DNA from: Planktothrix serta PCC 8927
GTDB lineage: Bacteria > Cyanobacteriota > Cyanobacteriia > Cyanobacteriales > Microcoleaceae
NCBI RefSeq assembly: GCF_900010725.2
Contig: NZ_LR734878.1
Coordinates: 176,634-240,633 of the forward strand
Direction: 5' to 3'
DNA: 64,000 nucleotides
Positions 8,641 through 17,264 of the stretch are shown one piece after another. Under the pieces are notes generated by a model. That model saw nothing but the letters and a program-made list of their open reading frames with translations, made no database searches and was not told the DNA's origin. A program made the position numbers and the translations under genes. The first letter of the stretch is position 1; each line of letters starts with the position of its first letter.

Positions 8641-8882
8641 TAAGAGTCAGCACCCCGCTCTCTTTGTGACGGGGCTTCATGCCTCCAACTTTAGATAGCT
8701 CGTACCCGCCTCAGCCTAACGGCTACGTTTTCTGGATCATAATACCCACGAATGCGACGCTAGTTTGTGGCTCTATTGTTAACAATTAAACAGTTTTACG
8801 AGGGGTAAGACAGTGTTGTTAACGCCAAAAGTTCAGAAAACATTGGCGAAGCGAACATTACCCTAGAAATAGGAGTTATTTC
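8640..8882 (+). ncRNA. Candidate HEARO/omega RNA of the IscB element
   Basis: IscB proteins are encoded just downstream of a structured guide RNA (HEARO RNA in Rfam). The 240 bp before the iscB fragment contain no ORF but several pairable segments, for example CACCCCG...CGGGGCTTCATG near 8650-8682 and CCTCAGCCTAACGG near 8709, ending a few bases from the start codon. A guide segment, if present, would lie near 8620-8640. Boundaries and structure are inferred from position; covariance matching was not possible. Confidence 0.5.
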
Positions 8883-9362
8883 ATGTCTAATTACGTCTTT
8901 GTAATTGATCCGAATAAACAGCCTCAAAACCCAGTACATCCCGCCCAAGCTCGATTGTTATTGAATCAAGGTCAAGCTGCTGTTTATCGCCGTTATCCGT
9001 TTACTATTATCTTAAAGGAGTCAAAACCAGCACCAGAAATACAACAAATAACCCTCAAAATTGACCCCGGTTCAAAAACCAAATTTAACCGCACTCGATT
9101 AAACCTACCTAAAACCCATTGGTTAGATGCAGCTTGTGTTGGAAAACTTGAAACTTTAAAGGTGTTAACCAATAAACCTTTATTGATTCAGGCAACGGGA
9201 CGTGGTACTCGTCAAATGTGTGGTACAGACAAATACGGATTTCCAACCTTCCCATGTTTTTCTTGTGATTATGCTGAAAAACTCTATGCTGAGTCAGTTA
9301 GGATAGGGATCTGTTCTTCAGGTCTTATCGATTCAGATAGGTTAAAGTCAAAGAATCATTGA
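8883..9362 (+). pseudogene. iscB: iscB with internal deletion and lost C-terminus
   Basis: Residues 1-66 are a normal cyanobacterial IscB N-terminus (VFVIDPNKQPQNPVHPAQA and the RuvC-I segment LKIDPGSKT with Asp61). Residue 67 then jumps to KFNRTRLNLPKTHWLDAACVG, the RuvC-III segment that in full proteins of about 430 aa lies some 250 residues later. The arginine-rich bridge, RuvC-II and HNH domain are therefore missing in frame. After KYGFP (residue 121, base 9245) similarity also ends. The join falls at ACCAAA near 9076-9084, compatible with deletion between short repeats. It cannot cut DNA. A clear GGAG ribosome-binding site precedes ATG 8883. Confidence 0.8.
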
Positions 9363-9392
9363 TCTGTTGTCTCCTGTCTCCTATTCTCTACT

Positions 9393-11384
9393 ATGCCCAA
9401 GCTACGTCAATCTTCGTTTCGCCGGATTCTACTGTCGCAGATTTTACTGCTTAGTCTTCCTGTGCTGCTTGTGGGAGAGTATGTTACCTATAGAAAGGCT
9501 CGTTCTGGTTTATTGGAAACAGCCCGTTTCAATTTAACAGAAAGTGCAACTAAAAAATCGCAAACGATTGAGGAATGGATTAATTCTATCAAGTCCAGTT
9601 TGAGTATTGCCAGCGACAATAGTAGTTTACAGTCAGGAAAAACTCAACAGTATTCTGTCTTTCTCTCCCAACTCCAGGGGCAATTTTTTCCTCCGGTCAA
9701 TTGTCTACAATTGACCAATTTACAAACGGAACAAATAGTTGCTACAACCTGCGGAAAACAACCGATTTATTCTATTCCTAAAAACTTTTGGCCATCAAAA
9801 AGGCCTCAAAACCCTGGGATTTATATTAATTATTTAGTTCCTAAAGTTGTTCCACAAGCTTCAGAATGGCGAAACCAAGTTCAATTAGTATTTAGTGCTC
9901 CCATTTATACCAACCAAAATAATAAAAATATATTAAAATATGCGTTAAGTTTACAATCAACCTTATATTTAGAATCCAAAGATCGTCCTAAATCCTTAAC
10001 CGGATTTACCGTCATTATTGATCAAGGAGGAAGAATTATCAGTCATCCCAACTTGGATAAAGTAGGACGTAATATTCAAGAAGAAACCGATGCTATTCGA
10101 TTAAATAATTTATTATCTAGTGCTTTATCAGAAAACAAAAATTATTTCATTCACTTATTTTCTTTTGATCAAGCCCGAAAGGAACTTTTGGCGGGCTATG
10201 ATGCAATTCCTAGCCCGATCACCCAAGAAAAAAATAGTCAATGGGTGATTTTAGCTGTGGTTGATTTAGAGGATGCTTTATCAGGATTAAGAGATATTAA
10301 ATCTCTCTTAATTTCGTTAATTTTATCTTTGGTAATTGCCAGTATTATTGCTGCACTTTATGTTTCCAGAGATTTAGCACGTCCATTAGAAAAGTTGAGA
10401 GATTATGCCCTCAAAGCCAATAATTTAGAGACTCCTGGTAACGTTCCTGGAAATCTAAAAATTCGAGAATTTAATCAGTTAGCAGAAGCTCTCAATACTA
10501 TGGTTGGAAGTCTGAGAGCGAGAGCGCAAGCCTTAGAATATGCGTCAAAAGAAGCGCGAATTGCTAATCAATTGAAAAATGAATTTTTACGGGTAGTATC
10601 TCATGAATTAAGAACGCCTTTAAATGGAATTATTAACTCAATTAGCTTAATTGAAGAGGGGTTTTGTGATAGCAAAGAAGAAGAAGAAGAATATCTTCAA
10701 ATTGCTTACAGTTCTAGTGAACATTTGTTAAATTTAGTAGATGATATTTTAGATATTGCTTTAATTGAAGAAGGCAAGTTATCGGTCATGCTTGAACCGA
10801 CGGATTTAGTGCAAATCCTCAAAGATGCGGTGAATTTACAAATGTTAGATATTCAACAAAAAGACTTAACCATTGACCTACCCACCCTGAATAAACCGAT
10901 CATTGTTCAAGCTGATCCCGATAAGTTAAAACAAGTTTTTATTAATATTCTCAATAATTCGGTCAAGTTTACAAAAACAGGAGGAATTACCATTGCAACA
11001 CGCATCGAATTTGCCGAGAATTCAGAAGTAAATTCTTTTGAAGAAATACTGGATCATCCCCTCTCAAAATCTACCTCAGTTCGGTATCAAGCTGTTGTGA
11101 CCGTTAAGGATACCGGAATTGGAATTGCGCCGGAACAACAGCAAAAAATCTTTCAACCCTTTGCAATGGTCGATGGTTCAACCACAAGGGAATTTGGCGG
11201 AATTGGGTTAGGTTTAGCGATTTCCCGCAATTTCATGCAAATGATGGGGGGTTCTATTACCCTTGAGAGTGCTGGATTAAATCAAGGAACGACTGTGATG
11301 ATTGGAATTCCCTTATCCGATACTCATATCCAATCTCCTCAACATCAAGGTTCAATTTCTTCCCATCAAGTTAACTCTGTTTGA
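9393..11384 (+). CDS. Membrane sensor histidine kinase (extracytoplasmic sensor, HAMP, HisKA, HATPase)
   Basis: 663 aa. TM1 is at about residues 12-30, followed by an extracytoplasmic Cache-like sensor (about 31-300), TM2 at about 303-325 (LLISLILSLVIASIIAALYV), a HAMP linker starting RDLARPLEKL, HisKA with the phosphorylatable His404 in VVSHELRTPLN, and an ATPase domain with NNSVKFT, DTGIGIAPE and GIGLGLAIS boxes. It autophosphorylates on an unknown external cue. The nearest response regulators (5757, 6667) are separated by mobile DNA, so pairing is uncertain. Confidence 0.9.
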   Translation: MPKLRQSSFRRILLSQILLLSLPVLLVGEYVTYRKARSGLLETARFNLTESATKKSQTIEEWINSIKSSLSIASDNSSLQSGKTQQYSVFLSQLQGQFFPPVNCLQLTNLQTEQIVATTCGKQPIYSIPKNFWPSKRPQNPGIYINYLVPKVVPQASEWRNQVQLVFSAPIYTNQNNKNILKYALSLQSTLYLESKDRPKSLTGFTVIIDQGGRIISHPNLDKVGRNIQEETDAIRLNNLLSSALSENKNYFIHLFSFDQARKELLAGYDAIPSPITQEKNSQWVILAVVDLEDALSGLRDIKSLLISLILSLVIASIIAALYVSRDLARPLEKLRDYALKANNLETPGNVPGNLKIREFNQLAEALNTMVGSLRARAQALEYASKEARIANQLKNEFLRVVSHELRTPLNGIINSISLIEEGFCDSKEEEEEYLQIAYSSSEHLLNLVDDILDIALIEEGKLSVMLEPTDLVQILKDAVNLQMLDIQQKDLTIDLPTLNKPIIVQADPDKLKQVFINILNNSVKFTKTGGITIATRIEFAENSEVNSFEEILDHPLSKSTSVRYQAVVTVKDTGIGIAPEQQQKIFQPFAMVDGSTTREFGGIGLGLAISRNFMQMMGGSITLESAGLNQGTTVMIGIPLSDTHIQSPQHQGSISSHQVNSV

Positions 11385-11402
11385 ACTTAGAATGGGGAAA
11401 GA

Positions 11403-12419
11403 TTAGGTTAATATTATCGGTTGTCCACCTGCTTTTAAAGATTCACTTAATGCACAAAGAATTTTAACCAGTTCTGCACCGATCCAACCCGATGAAATCG
11501 GGGAAGGTTGATGATTTTGAATCGAATAGAGAAAGCGATCGCAAACTTGAGCTAAGGGTTCACGAGGTTCAACGGAGATGATTTCTCGATTTAATCCAGC
11601 GGCTTTCCAAGTATTATCAACGGGGTTCAAATAACCTTGTTGAACAATAAGAGGAGCTTCTGATTGCAGTTCATCAAAGATTAAGCTTCCCTGCGTTCCA
11701 ACAACTACTAAACGACGTTGTTTGTCAGGATTTAACCAACACAAATGTAGAAACGCTTCAAAGCCACTGGGATAGGTTAAATTTGCAGTTACTAAATCCG
11801 ATAATCCTGTTTGTGGCTGTAACCAAACCGTTCCAGTTGCTTTAACTTTGACGGGTGTTTCCCCTAACCAACTATTAAAAATTCCAATATCATGAATTGC
11901 TAAATCCCATAACGCATCAACATCTTGTCGCACAGGTTCTAAATGGGTTCTCGTGGCGTAACCATATCGTAATTCCCCTAATTTTCCCGCTTCAATAATA
12001 GTTTTACCCTGTTCTACCGCCGGATGAAATAAATAAGTATGATCCACAAAAAGTTGAAGCTGTTTTTGTTGCGCGAATTCACACAATTGCAATGATTCAG
12101 ACACACTCAGGGTTAAAGGTTTTTCGGTGAAAACATGACAACCCTGTTGTAGAGCATCTGAAATTAAAGCAAAATGTGTCACCGCAGGAGTTGCGATCGC
12201 CACCGCATCCAAATCGGGTAAATTCCAAACCCTTGACCTATCCGTTACTAACTTGATGTTTTCAGGGAGTTGAAATCGTTCTCTAACTGCTTGTAAACGT
12301 TCAGGATTAGAATCAACAATTGCCACAACTTGAGAATCAGGATGCTGACGGAAGTGACGAATTAAATGAACTCCCCAACGACCGGCGCCAAAGATAGCAA
12401 TATTAATCGGATCAGTCAT
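11403..12419 (-). CDS. Gfo/Idh/MocA-family NAD(P)-dependent oxidoreductase
   Basis: 338 aa. N-terminal Rossmann fold (IAIFGAGRWGVHLIRHF, then VAIVDSNPERL) and the family's EKP motif in HVFTEKPLTLS. The C-terminal half is the substrate-binding alpha/beta domain with HDIGIFNSWLG and DHTYLFHP. Members oxidise or reduce sugars and related polyols; the substrate cannot be read from sequence. It starts 2 bp after the rnc stop codon, so the two are probably cotranscribed. Confidence 0.88.
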   Translation of the reverse strand: MTDPINIAIFGAGRWGVHLIRHFRQHPDSQVVAIVDSNPERLQAVRERFQLPENIKLVTDRSRVWNLPDLDAVAIATPAVTHFALISDALQQGCHVFTEKPLTLSVSESLQLCEFAQQKQLQLFVDHTYLFHPAVEQGKTIIEAGKLGELRYGYATRTHLEPVRQDVDALWDLAIHDIGIFNSWLGETPVKVKATGTVWLQPQTGLSDLVTANLTYPSGFEAFLHLCWLNPDKQRRLVVVGTQGSLIFDELQSEAPLIVQQGYLNPVDNTWKAAGLNREIISVEPREPLAQVCDRFLYSIQNHQPSPISSGWIGAELVKILCALSESLKAGGQPIILT

Positions 12420-12421
12420 TA

Positions 12422-13147
12422 TTAAATTCTCACTGAAGTTTGATCATACAACGACAGAAACGCCACTTCAGCAGCCGCTTGTTCAGCCGCTTTAATCGAC
12501 CGTCCAGTTCCTTCACCCAGTTTCCGATTTTGTAACCAAACTGCTGCGGTAAAACGCTGTTCATCGTTATGAATTTGACGATTTTGTTGGACTTTATATT
12601 CAGGTAAAACTTTATAATGGCTTTGCGTCCATTCCTGTAAAGCCGCTTTATAATTATTACGAGCCGGGTCTTGAATAATTTCTGTAGCTCGTTGTCGAAA
12701 ATGGGTATCCAACCAAGAACGAATTAAACTTAAATCGTGGGTACTGAGATATAAACTGGCTAACACCGCTTCAAAACAGTCCGCCAGACGAGATTCTTCA
12801 CCCGCTTTATCCCGAATTGCGCTTCCGGCGGCGAGTAAAAATTGGGACATTCCATAACCATCAGCAATTTCTGCTAAGGTGCGATCGCTAACCAAAATCG
12901 AACGAATCGCCGCAAATTCCCCCACAGGACAATCAGGATAAACTTCATATAACAACTCAGACGCCGCCAACCGCACCACCGAATCCCCGACAAACTCTAA
13001 TTGTTCATAATTAGCTTCTGCGGACAATGTAGGGTGAGTTAAAGCCAAGTCTAACAATTCCCATCGAATGGGTACATTATCTGAGAGTCCCAAACGTTGT
13101 ATCAGCTTTTGCAACTGGCGTTTTCGATTTGGATAGCCAATAGTCAT
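12422..13147 (-). CDS. rnc: Ribonuclease III
   Basis: 241 aa. The catalytic domain has EQLEFVGDSVVRLAASELL (acidic signature, usually ERLEFLGD) and DCFEAVLASLYL with the second metal-binding Glu. A dsRNA-binding domain follows at about 160-235 (NYKAALQEWTQ ... GRSIKAAEQAAAEVAF). It processes rRNA and other double-stranded RNA. Cyanobacteria often have more than one copy. It sits about 40 bp downstream of rnpB on the same strand, so two RNA-processing nucleases are encoded side by side. Confidence 0.93.
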   Translation of the reverse strand: MTIGYPNRKRQLQKLIQRLGLSDNVPIRWELLDLALTHPTLSAEANYEQLEFVGDSVVRLAASELLYEVYPDCPVGEFAAIRSILVSDRTLAEIADGYGMSQFLLAAGSAIRDKAGEESRLADCFEAVLASLYLSTHDLSLIRSWLDTHFRQRATEIIQDPARNNYKAALQEWTQSHYKVLPEYKVQQNRQIHNDEQRFTAAVWLQNRKLGEGTGRSIKAAEQAAAEVAFLSLYDQTSVRI

Positions 13148-13187
13148 AGATTTCGGGTTTCGGGTTGCGATTCTCGGTTGAAGGGGG

Positions 13188-13645
13188 GAAAGAGTTAGAC
13201 ATAAGCCGGGTTCTGTTATCCTATTGCTGAAACCAGCGATAGGATGGCAATTATCTATCTGGGATGTCTGTTACCAGACACCTCTAGCGGTACCACTATT
13301 GAGCGGAACGGGAAAAAGACCAACCCTAGTTCCTCCGACCTTGCTCCCAACCGGGGTTTACCGAGCCAACGCCTCACGACGTTGCTGGTGCGCTCTTACC
13401 GCACCTTTGCACCCTTACCCTTTTCAGTTATCAGTTATCAGTTATCAGTTATCCAAAGATTCACTGTTTACTGTGTACAGACTGCAATGAAGCGTCTCTA
13501 CTGACTGTCAAAGGCGGTATTTTTCTGTGGCACTATCCTCACGATCGCTCGTACTGGGAGTTATCCAGCAAGTTTGGCCTTTCGGGAGCCCGGACTTTCC
13601 TCAGACTCTTATCGAGTCCGTAATCGCCTGCGCTCACTCTTTACC
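13188..13645 (-). ncRNA. rnpB: RNase P RNA (rnpB), cyanobacterial type A, with tandem repeats in P12
   Basis: On the minus strand the conserved blocks appear in order: GAGTCTGAGGAAAGTCCGGG near the 5' end, GAGGATAGTGCCACAGAAA, ACCGCC, GGTGCGGTAAGAGCGCACCA, CGGTAAACCCCGGTTGGGAG, and the 3' block ACAGAACCCGGCTTATGTCT. The P1 helix can form between AAAGAGT (13636-13642) and ACTCTTT (13189-13195), which sets the ends to about 458 nt. Between ACCGCC and the GGTGCGG hairpin, in P12, there are four CAGTTAT heptamers (13425-13452, plus-strand reading). It is the catalytic RNA for tRNA 5' maturation. Confidence 0.95.
13425..13452. repeat. CAGTTAT x4 heptamer array inside rnpB
   Basis: Four exact tandem copies in the P12 arm of RNase P RNA. 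STRR insertions at this place are known in rnpB of heterocyst-forming cyanobacteria. Here the surrounding gene content suggests a non-heterocystous host. Confidence 0.9.
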
Positions 13646-13689
13646 CACCCGTTTCTATACTACTGCAACTGTTATCCTGTTGTTGCTAG

Positions 13690-13860
13690 ATTTTGACACT
13701 CCCCGCTCTGAAGATGCGGGGATTCTTAAGAGATTCGCACTCTTAAAGGCTGAGTCAAACAGCCCCTACCCACTCCGGTAAAACCATTGTGGCTACTTTT
13801 CTTTCCAATATTGGCAGCACCATTACAATCAGCATTAATCAAATGTCCTTGTTGAGAACA
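13690..13860 (-). ncRNA. Candidate omega RNA at tnpB 3' end/right end
   Basis: In TnpB systems the guide RNA overlaps the 3' part of tnpB and runs through the right end, with the guide taken from flanking DNA. This stretch has the terminal hairpin with stem CCCCGC/GCGGGG. If that model holds, the guide would be the flanking sequence just beyond 13690, towards rnpB. Purely positional inference. Confidence 0.35.
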
Positions 13861-14970
13861 ATACAATCCCCGCTTAACCCGTTTTCCAGAAAATTGATAT
13901 TTCTGGGACGGGTCAGGATTGTAGGTGGGAATATCGTCACCATCCAAGAAACTTGCCTTACTGGTGTAAGATTCTTCCTGTTCCTGATATTTCAATCCAT
14001 ATCGTTCACACAAGTTTTTGAGTTTTTGCCTCAAACTCCAATGGGGAATTTGGACAAAATTCTGATTATTTTTCGCTCCGATATTGATCTCTTGTTTGAT
14101 ACCGGGATTAACGCCAACAACTACCGTTCCAATTTTATGTTTGATACACCAATTAATAATGTATCGAGCCGATTTATTCAGATAATCTCTGACAAAATTG
14201 TTGCGGTTAAGTGTCAATCTAGCCTGACGTTTTGTGGTTCCCTTGATTTTTTGCAGATCTTTAATACTCTGCAATCTGGCATTTTCCTTGTTAAACCATT
14301 GGTTAACTGCTTTAAGTGGTTTGCCATCCAAAAGAAAGGATGCCCCAACGGTACTGACACAAGTAGCAAGATTATCAAGTCCCAAGTCAATTGCAACAGC
14401 GTGGTCAGGGTTAACATCTTGAGGTTCGGGTTCTGCTTCCACAATGTATTCAATTTCAAAAAATCGAGCATTGTATTTGGGCAGAATTCGCACCTCTTTC
14501 AATGGCTTCCCGTTCAACCGCTCAGGAAAGGGAAGACGGATAGAACCGAATTCCTTTCTAAATGCGTTAGACATAGGGACTTCAAACCCTCCGTTTTTTA
14601 CCTTGATGCGTGGCATAATTAACGGAAAGTAACCTTCTTTTGGAAGGTATTTGGGCAAACAAATTTGCTCAAATCGATACAACCCTTGCTTTGCCGCCTT
14701 GATCAAGTTAAAGAAAGAACGGAACGACCGATCTACCACTTTCAGTGTTTGCTGTGCAATATCGGTATTGAGAAGTTTGTAATTCTCATTGTCCTTGCAT
14801 TGATGGTAGTTGGATTCGTATCTCAAGTATCTCTGCTCAGAAAAATAGAACTGTCTAACCGAGTAAAGCCCTACATTGTAAAGGTTTTTACTCAATCTAC
14901 ACAGTTCTCTCATGGCCAGGAACTCTTGCTTACTGAGGTCACGAATTTGACATTTTTGAGTCAGATACAT
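13726..14970 (-). CDS. tnpB: TnpB-like RNA-guided nuclease family protein lacking the zinc ribbon
   Basis: 414 aa. RuvC-like parts: AIDLGLDNLATCV (first Asp), a KQEINIGAKNNQNFVQIP block where the second acidic residue is expected, and INADCNGAANIGKK (last Asp). The usual CxxC...CxxC zinc ribbon between the last two motifs is replaced by SYTSKASFLDGDDIP and RVKRGLYCSQQGHL, which has only one Cys. This matches a known TnpB subfamily with ESYTSK and RGLY motifs. The N-terminal MYLTQKCQIRDLSK is the wedge-like region. Length is normal, so it may be active. Confidence 0.85.
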   Translation of the reverse strand: MYLTQKCQIRDLSKQEFLAMRELCRLSKNLYNVGLYSVRQFYFSEQRYLRYESNYHQCKDNENYKLLNTDIAQQTLKVVDRSFRSFFNLIKAAKQGLYRFEQICLPKYLPKEGYFPLIMPRIKVKNGGFEVPMSNAFRKEFGSIRLPFPERLNGKPLKEVRILPKYNARFFEIEYIVEAEPEPQDVNPDHAVAIDLGLDNLATCVSTVGASFLLDGKPLKAVNQWFNKENARLQSIKDLQKIKGTTKRQARLTLNRNNFVRDYLNKSARYIINWCIKHKIGTVVVGVNPGIKQEINIGAKNNQNFVQIPHWSLRQKLKNLCERYGLKYQEQEESYTSKASFLDGDDIPTYNPDPSQKYQFSGKRVKRGLYCSQQGHLINADCNGAANIGKKSSHNGFTGVGRGCLTQPLRVRIS

Positions 14971-15235
14971 CAGTCAGTCCTCTGCCTACAGCTATTATAT
15001 AGCGAAAGTAGAATTTGGTGTTGACCTAATAACTAGGCGGCTAAAGCCGCTACTCGGTTTTCCTGCTTGCTCTGAAGAGGCAAGGTTTCCAACCTCTAGC
15101 AGATCTTATGATCACAATCAAGGTAATGGGGTGTGAATATCATAAAATGGGCAATATTGAGCTTTCTTTCTGTGCCTTTACTACTATTTCTCTATCAATA
15201 ATTTTCTGTTATTCTAGTACGAATTAGGCTAATAA

Positions 15236-17224
15236 TTGAGAGCCACTGTGAGTATTCTAGGGATCAATAAATTTAAAAATAAGTGGCTTGATCTATCAGA
15301 GATCTCTGCTGTTGTCATAGCCACTATTCTAGTGTTGTCTTTACTCTTAGGAATTTATTATTTAGGTTGGTTACAACCGTTAGAATTAGCTGCCTATGAT
15401 CAAATGGTACGATTACGTCCGACTTTAACAGCCGATCCCCGATTAGTTGTTATTGGAATTACTGAAGAAGATATTCAAGTCTTTAACCGTTGGCCGCTTT
15501 CCGATGAAGTCATTGCCCGATTATTAGAAAAATTATCAAAATATCAACCAAAAGTCATTGGTTTAGATCTATATCGGGATATTCGATATGAACCCGGACA
15601 TGATCAACTCCGCCAACAATTTCAAACCTCTGATCATATTATTACGATTAATAGTTTAGGATATAGTGAAACCAAAGGAATTCCTGCACCCCCAAATATT
15701 CCTCCTGAACAAGTGGGTTTTAATGATTTATTGCTTGACCCCGATAATGTGATTCGTCGGAATTTAATGTTTGCTGATACCGCCGATACCACCTTTTATT
15801 CTTTTTCCTTAAGATTAGCACTGCACTATTTATTGGCTCAAGGGATGAACCCCGATAATAGTCCTGTCAACCCTAATATTATTCAATGGGGAAAAGCCGA
15901 ATTTATTCCCCTATCTCATGATTCTGGAGGATATCAAACCATTGATGATCAAGGATATCAAATTCTATTGAATTATCGCTCCCCCAATGATGGCGCGAGA
16001 ATGATCAGCTTAACAAAATTTTTATATGGAACTATTCCTCAAAGTTGGATTAAAGATAAAATTGTTTTAATTGGCACAGTAGCACCGAGTGCCAAAGATT
16101 TATTTTTTACGCCCTTTAGTCCGGCGGCGAAAAAAGCTCTAAAAATGCCCGGTGTTTTAGTCCATGCTCAAATGGTCAGCCAAATTTTAGATGCAGTTTT
16201 AGGGAAGCGGGCTTTATTTATTTTTTGGTCACAATGGGGAGAGTTTTTATGGATTTGTAGTTGGGGTTTAATAGGAGCAACCTTAGCTTGGTCAAGTCGA
16301 AATGCCTGGATTATTACCCTCGGAAATCCCTTTTTAATCAGTCTTTTATGCGGATTAAGTTTTTTTCTATTTCTACATCAGCGTTGGGTTCCAACCACAA
16401 CTCCGGGTTTAGCCTTTCTATTTACCAGTGGAACTGTAATTGGTTATCGTGCATTTCAAGCGCAACGTCAGCAACAAATTGTGATGCGATTATTAGGACA
16501 AAATACCTCACCCGAAATTGCTAATGCTCTGTGGAATAGTCGGGATCGTTTATTAGCCGATGGCAAGTTACCCGGTGAAAAATTAATTGCTACAATTCTA
16601 TTTAGTGATATTAAAAATTTTAGTACGGTTTCTGAACAAATGCCCCCAGAAACTTTAATGGAATGGTTAAATGAATATCTCTCAATTTTGACTCAATGTG
16701 TACAAACCCATCATGGGATTATTAATAAGTTTACCGGGGACGGAATTATGGCAGCCTTTGGGGTTCCTCTTCCTCGTAAAACCGAAGCAGCCATTGCTGA
16801 AGATGCTTATAATGCGGTAGCCTGTGCTTTAACCATTGAAGACCGTTTAAAACAGTTAAATCAACAGTGGAATCACCAAAATTTTCCCGAAATTTCCATG
16901 CGAGTTGGGATTTTTACTGGCCCCATTGTCGCCGGAAGTTTGGGAGGGAAAGAACGCTTAGAATATGGTTTATTAGGAGATAGTGTTAATATTGCGTCTC
17001 GTTTAGAAAGTTGTCAAAAAGACCGACAATCTGGGATTTGTCGAATTTTAATTGCTTACCAAACTTTACAATATATTGCGGAGAGTTTTGAAGTCGAATC
17101 TTGGGGGCCAATGCCACTAAAAGGAAGACAAGAAATGGTTGATATTTATCGGGTTATCGGCTGGAAAAAAACACCAAATCAGGGAACAGGGAACAGGGAA
17201 CAGGGAACAGGGAACAGGAAATAG
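15236..17224 (+). CDS. CHASE2-domain class III adenylate cyclase
   Basis: About 660 aa. The frame opens at TTG 15236; GTG 15248 is an alternative start. TM1 is at about residues 25-45, an extracytoplasmic CHASE2 sensor at about 48-330 (DQMVRLRPTLTADPRLVVIG ... GLDLYRDI), then three TM helices at about 335-410, and a class III cyclase domain at about 450-640. Metal-binding Asp residues lie in LFSDIKNFSTVSEQ and KFTGDGIMAAFG; the Lys in that second motif favours ATP. YGLLGDSVNIASRLES holds the transition-state Asn/Arg. The last residues are encoded by a heptamer repeat. Confidence 0.88.
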   Translation: MRATVSILGINKFKNKWLDLSEISAVVIATILVLSLLLGIYYLGWLQPLELAAYDQMVRLRPTLTADPRLVVIGITEEDIQVFNRWPLSDEVIARLLEKLSKYQPKVIGLDLYRDIRYEPGHDQLRQQFQTSDHIITINSLGYSETKGIPAPPNIPPEQVGFNDLLLDPDNVIRRNLMFADTADTTFYSFSLRLALHYLLAQGMNPDNSPVNPNIIQWGKAEFIPLSHDSGGYQTIDDQGYQILLNYRSPNDGARMISLTKFLYGTIPQSWIKDKIVLIGTVAPSAKDLFFTPFSPAAKKALKMPGVLVHAQMVSQILDAVLGKRALFIFWSQWGEFLWICSWGLIGATLAWSSRNAWIITLGNPFLISLLCGLSFFLFLHQRWVPTTTPGLAFLFTSGTVIGYRAFQAQRQQQIVMRLLGQNTSPEIANALWNSRDRLLADGKLPGEKLIATILFSDIKNFSTVSEQMPPETLMEWLNEYLSILTQCVQTHHGIINKFTGDGIMAAFGVPLPRKTEAAIAEDAYNAVACALTIEDRLKQLNQQWNHQNFPEISMRVGIFTGPIVAGSLGGKERLEYGLLGDSVNIASRLESCQKDRQSGICRILIAYQTLQYIAESFEVESWGPMPLKGRQEMVDIYRVIGWKKTPNQGTGNREQGTGNRK

Positions 17225-17248
17225 GAAATAGGAAATAGGGAACAGGGA
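17180..17248. repeat. CAGGGAA heptamer array, partly coding
   Basis: Five CAGGGAA copies (17180-17214) followed by variant CAGGAAA/TAGGAAA/TAGGGAA copies to about 17248. The cyclase frame reads through the first part, giving QGTGNREQGTGNRK before a TAG supplied by a variant unit. Confidence 0.9.
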
Positions 17249-17264
17249 TATCCCTAACGGAATA

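Larger units (their letters stand above)
13690..15110 (-). mobile_element. IS200/IS605-group element carrying tnpB only
   Basis: The right end (minus-strand reading) is AGAATCCCCGC, a hairpin, GCGGGGAGTGTCAA at about 13693-13728, with the same terminal GGGAGTGTCAA as the remnant at 806. The left end lies somewhere near 15030-15110, where GGCGGCTAAAGCCGC forms a small hairpin. There is no tnpA, so movement would need a transposase in trans. The element ends only about 45 bp from the rnpB 5' end. Confidence 0.7.

Noticed and set aside
13789-14622. 277-aa plus-strand ORF opposite tnpB
   Set aside because: It is the antisense shadow of the tnpB coding sequence, which has clear RuvC motifs on the minus strand.
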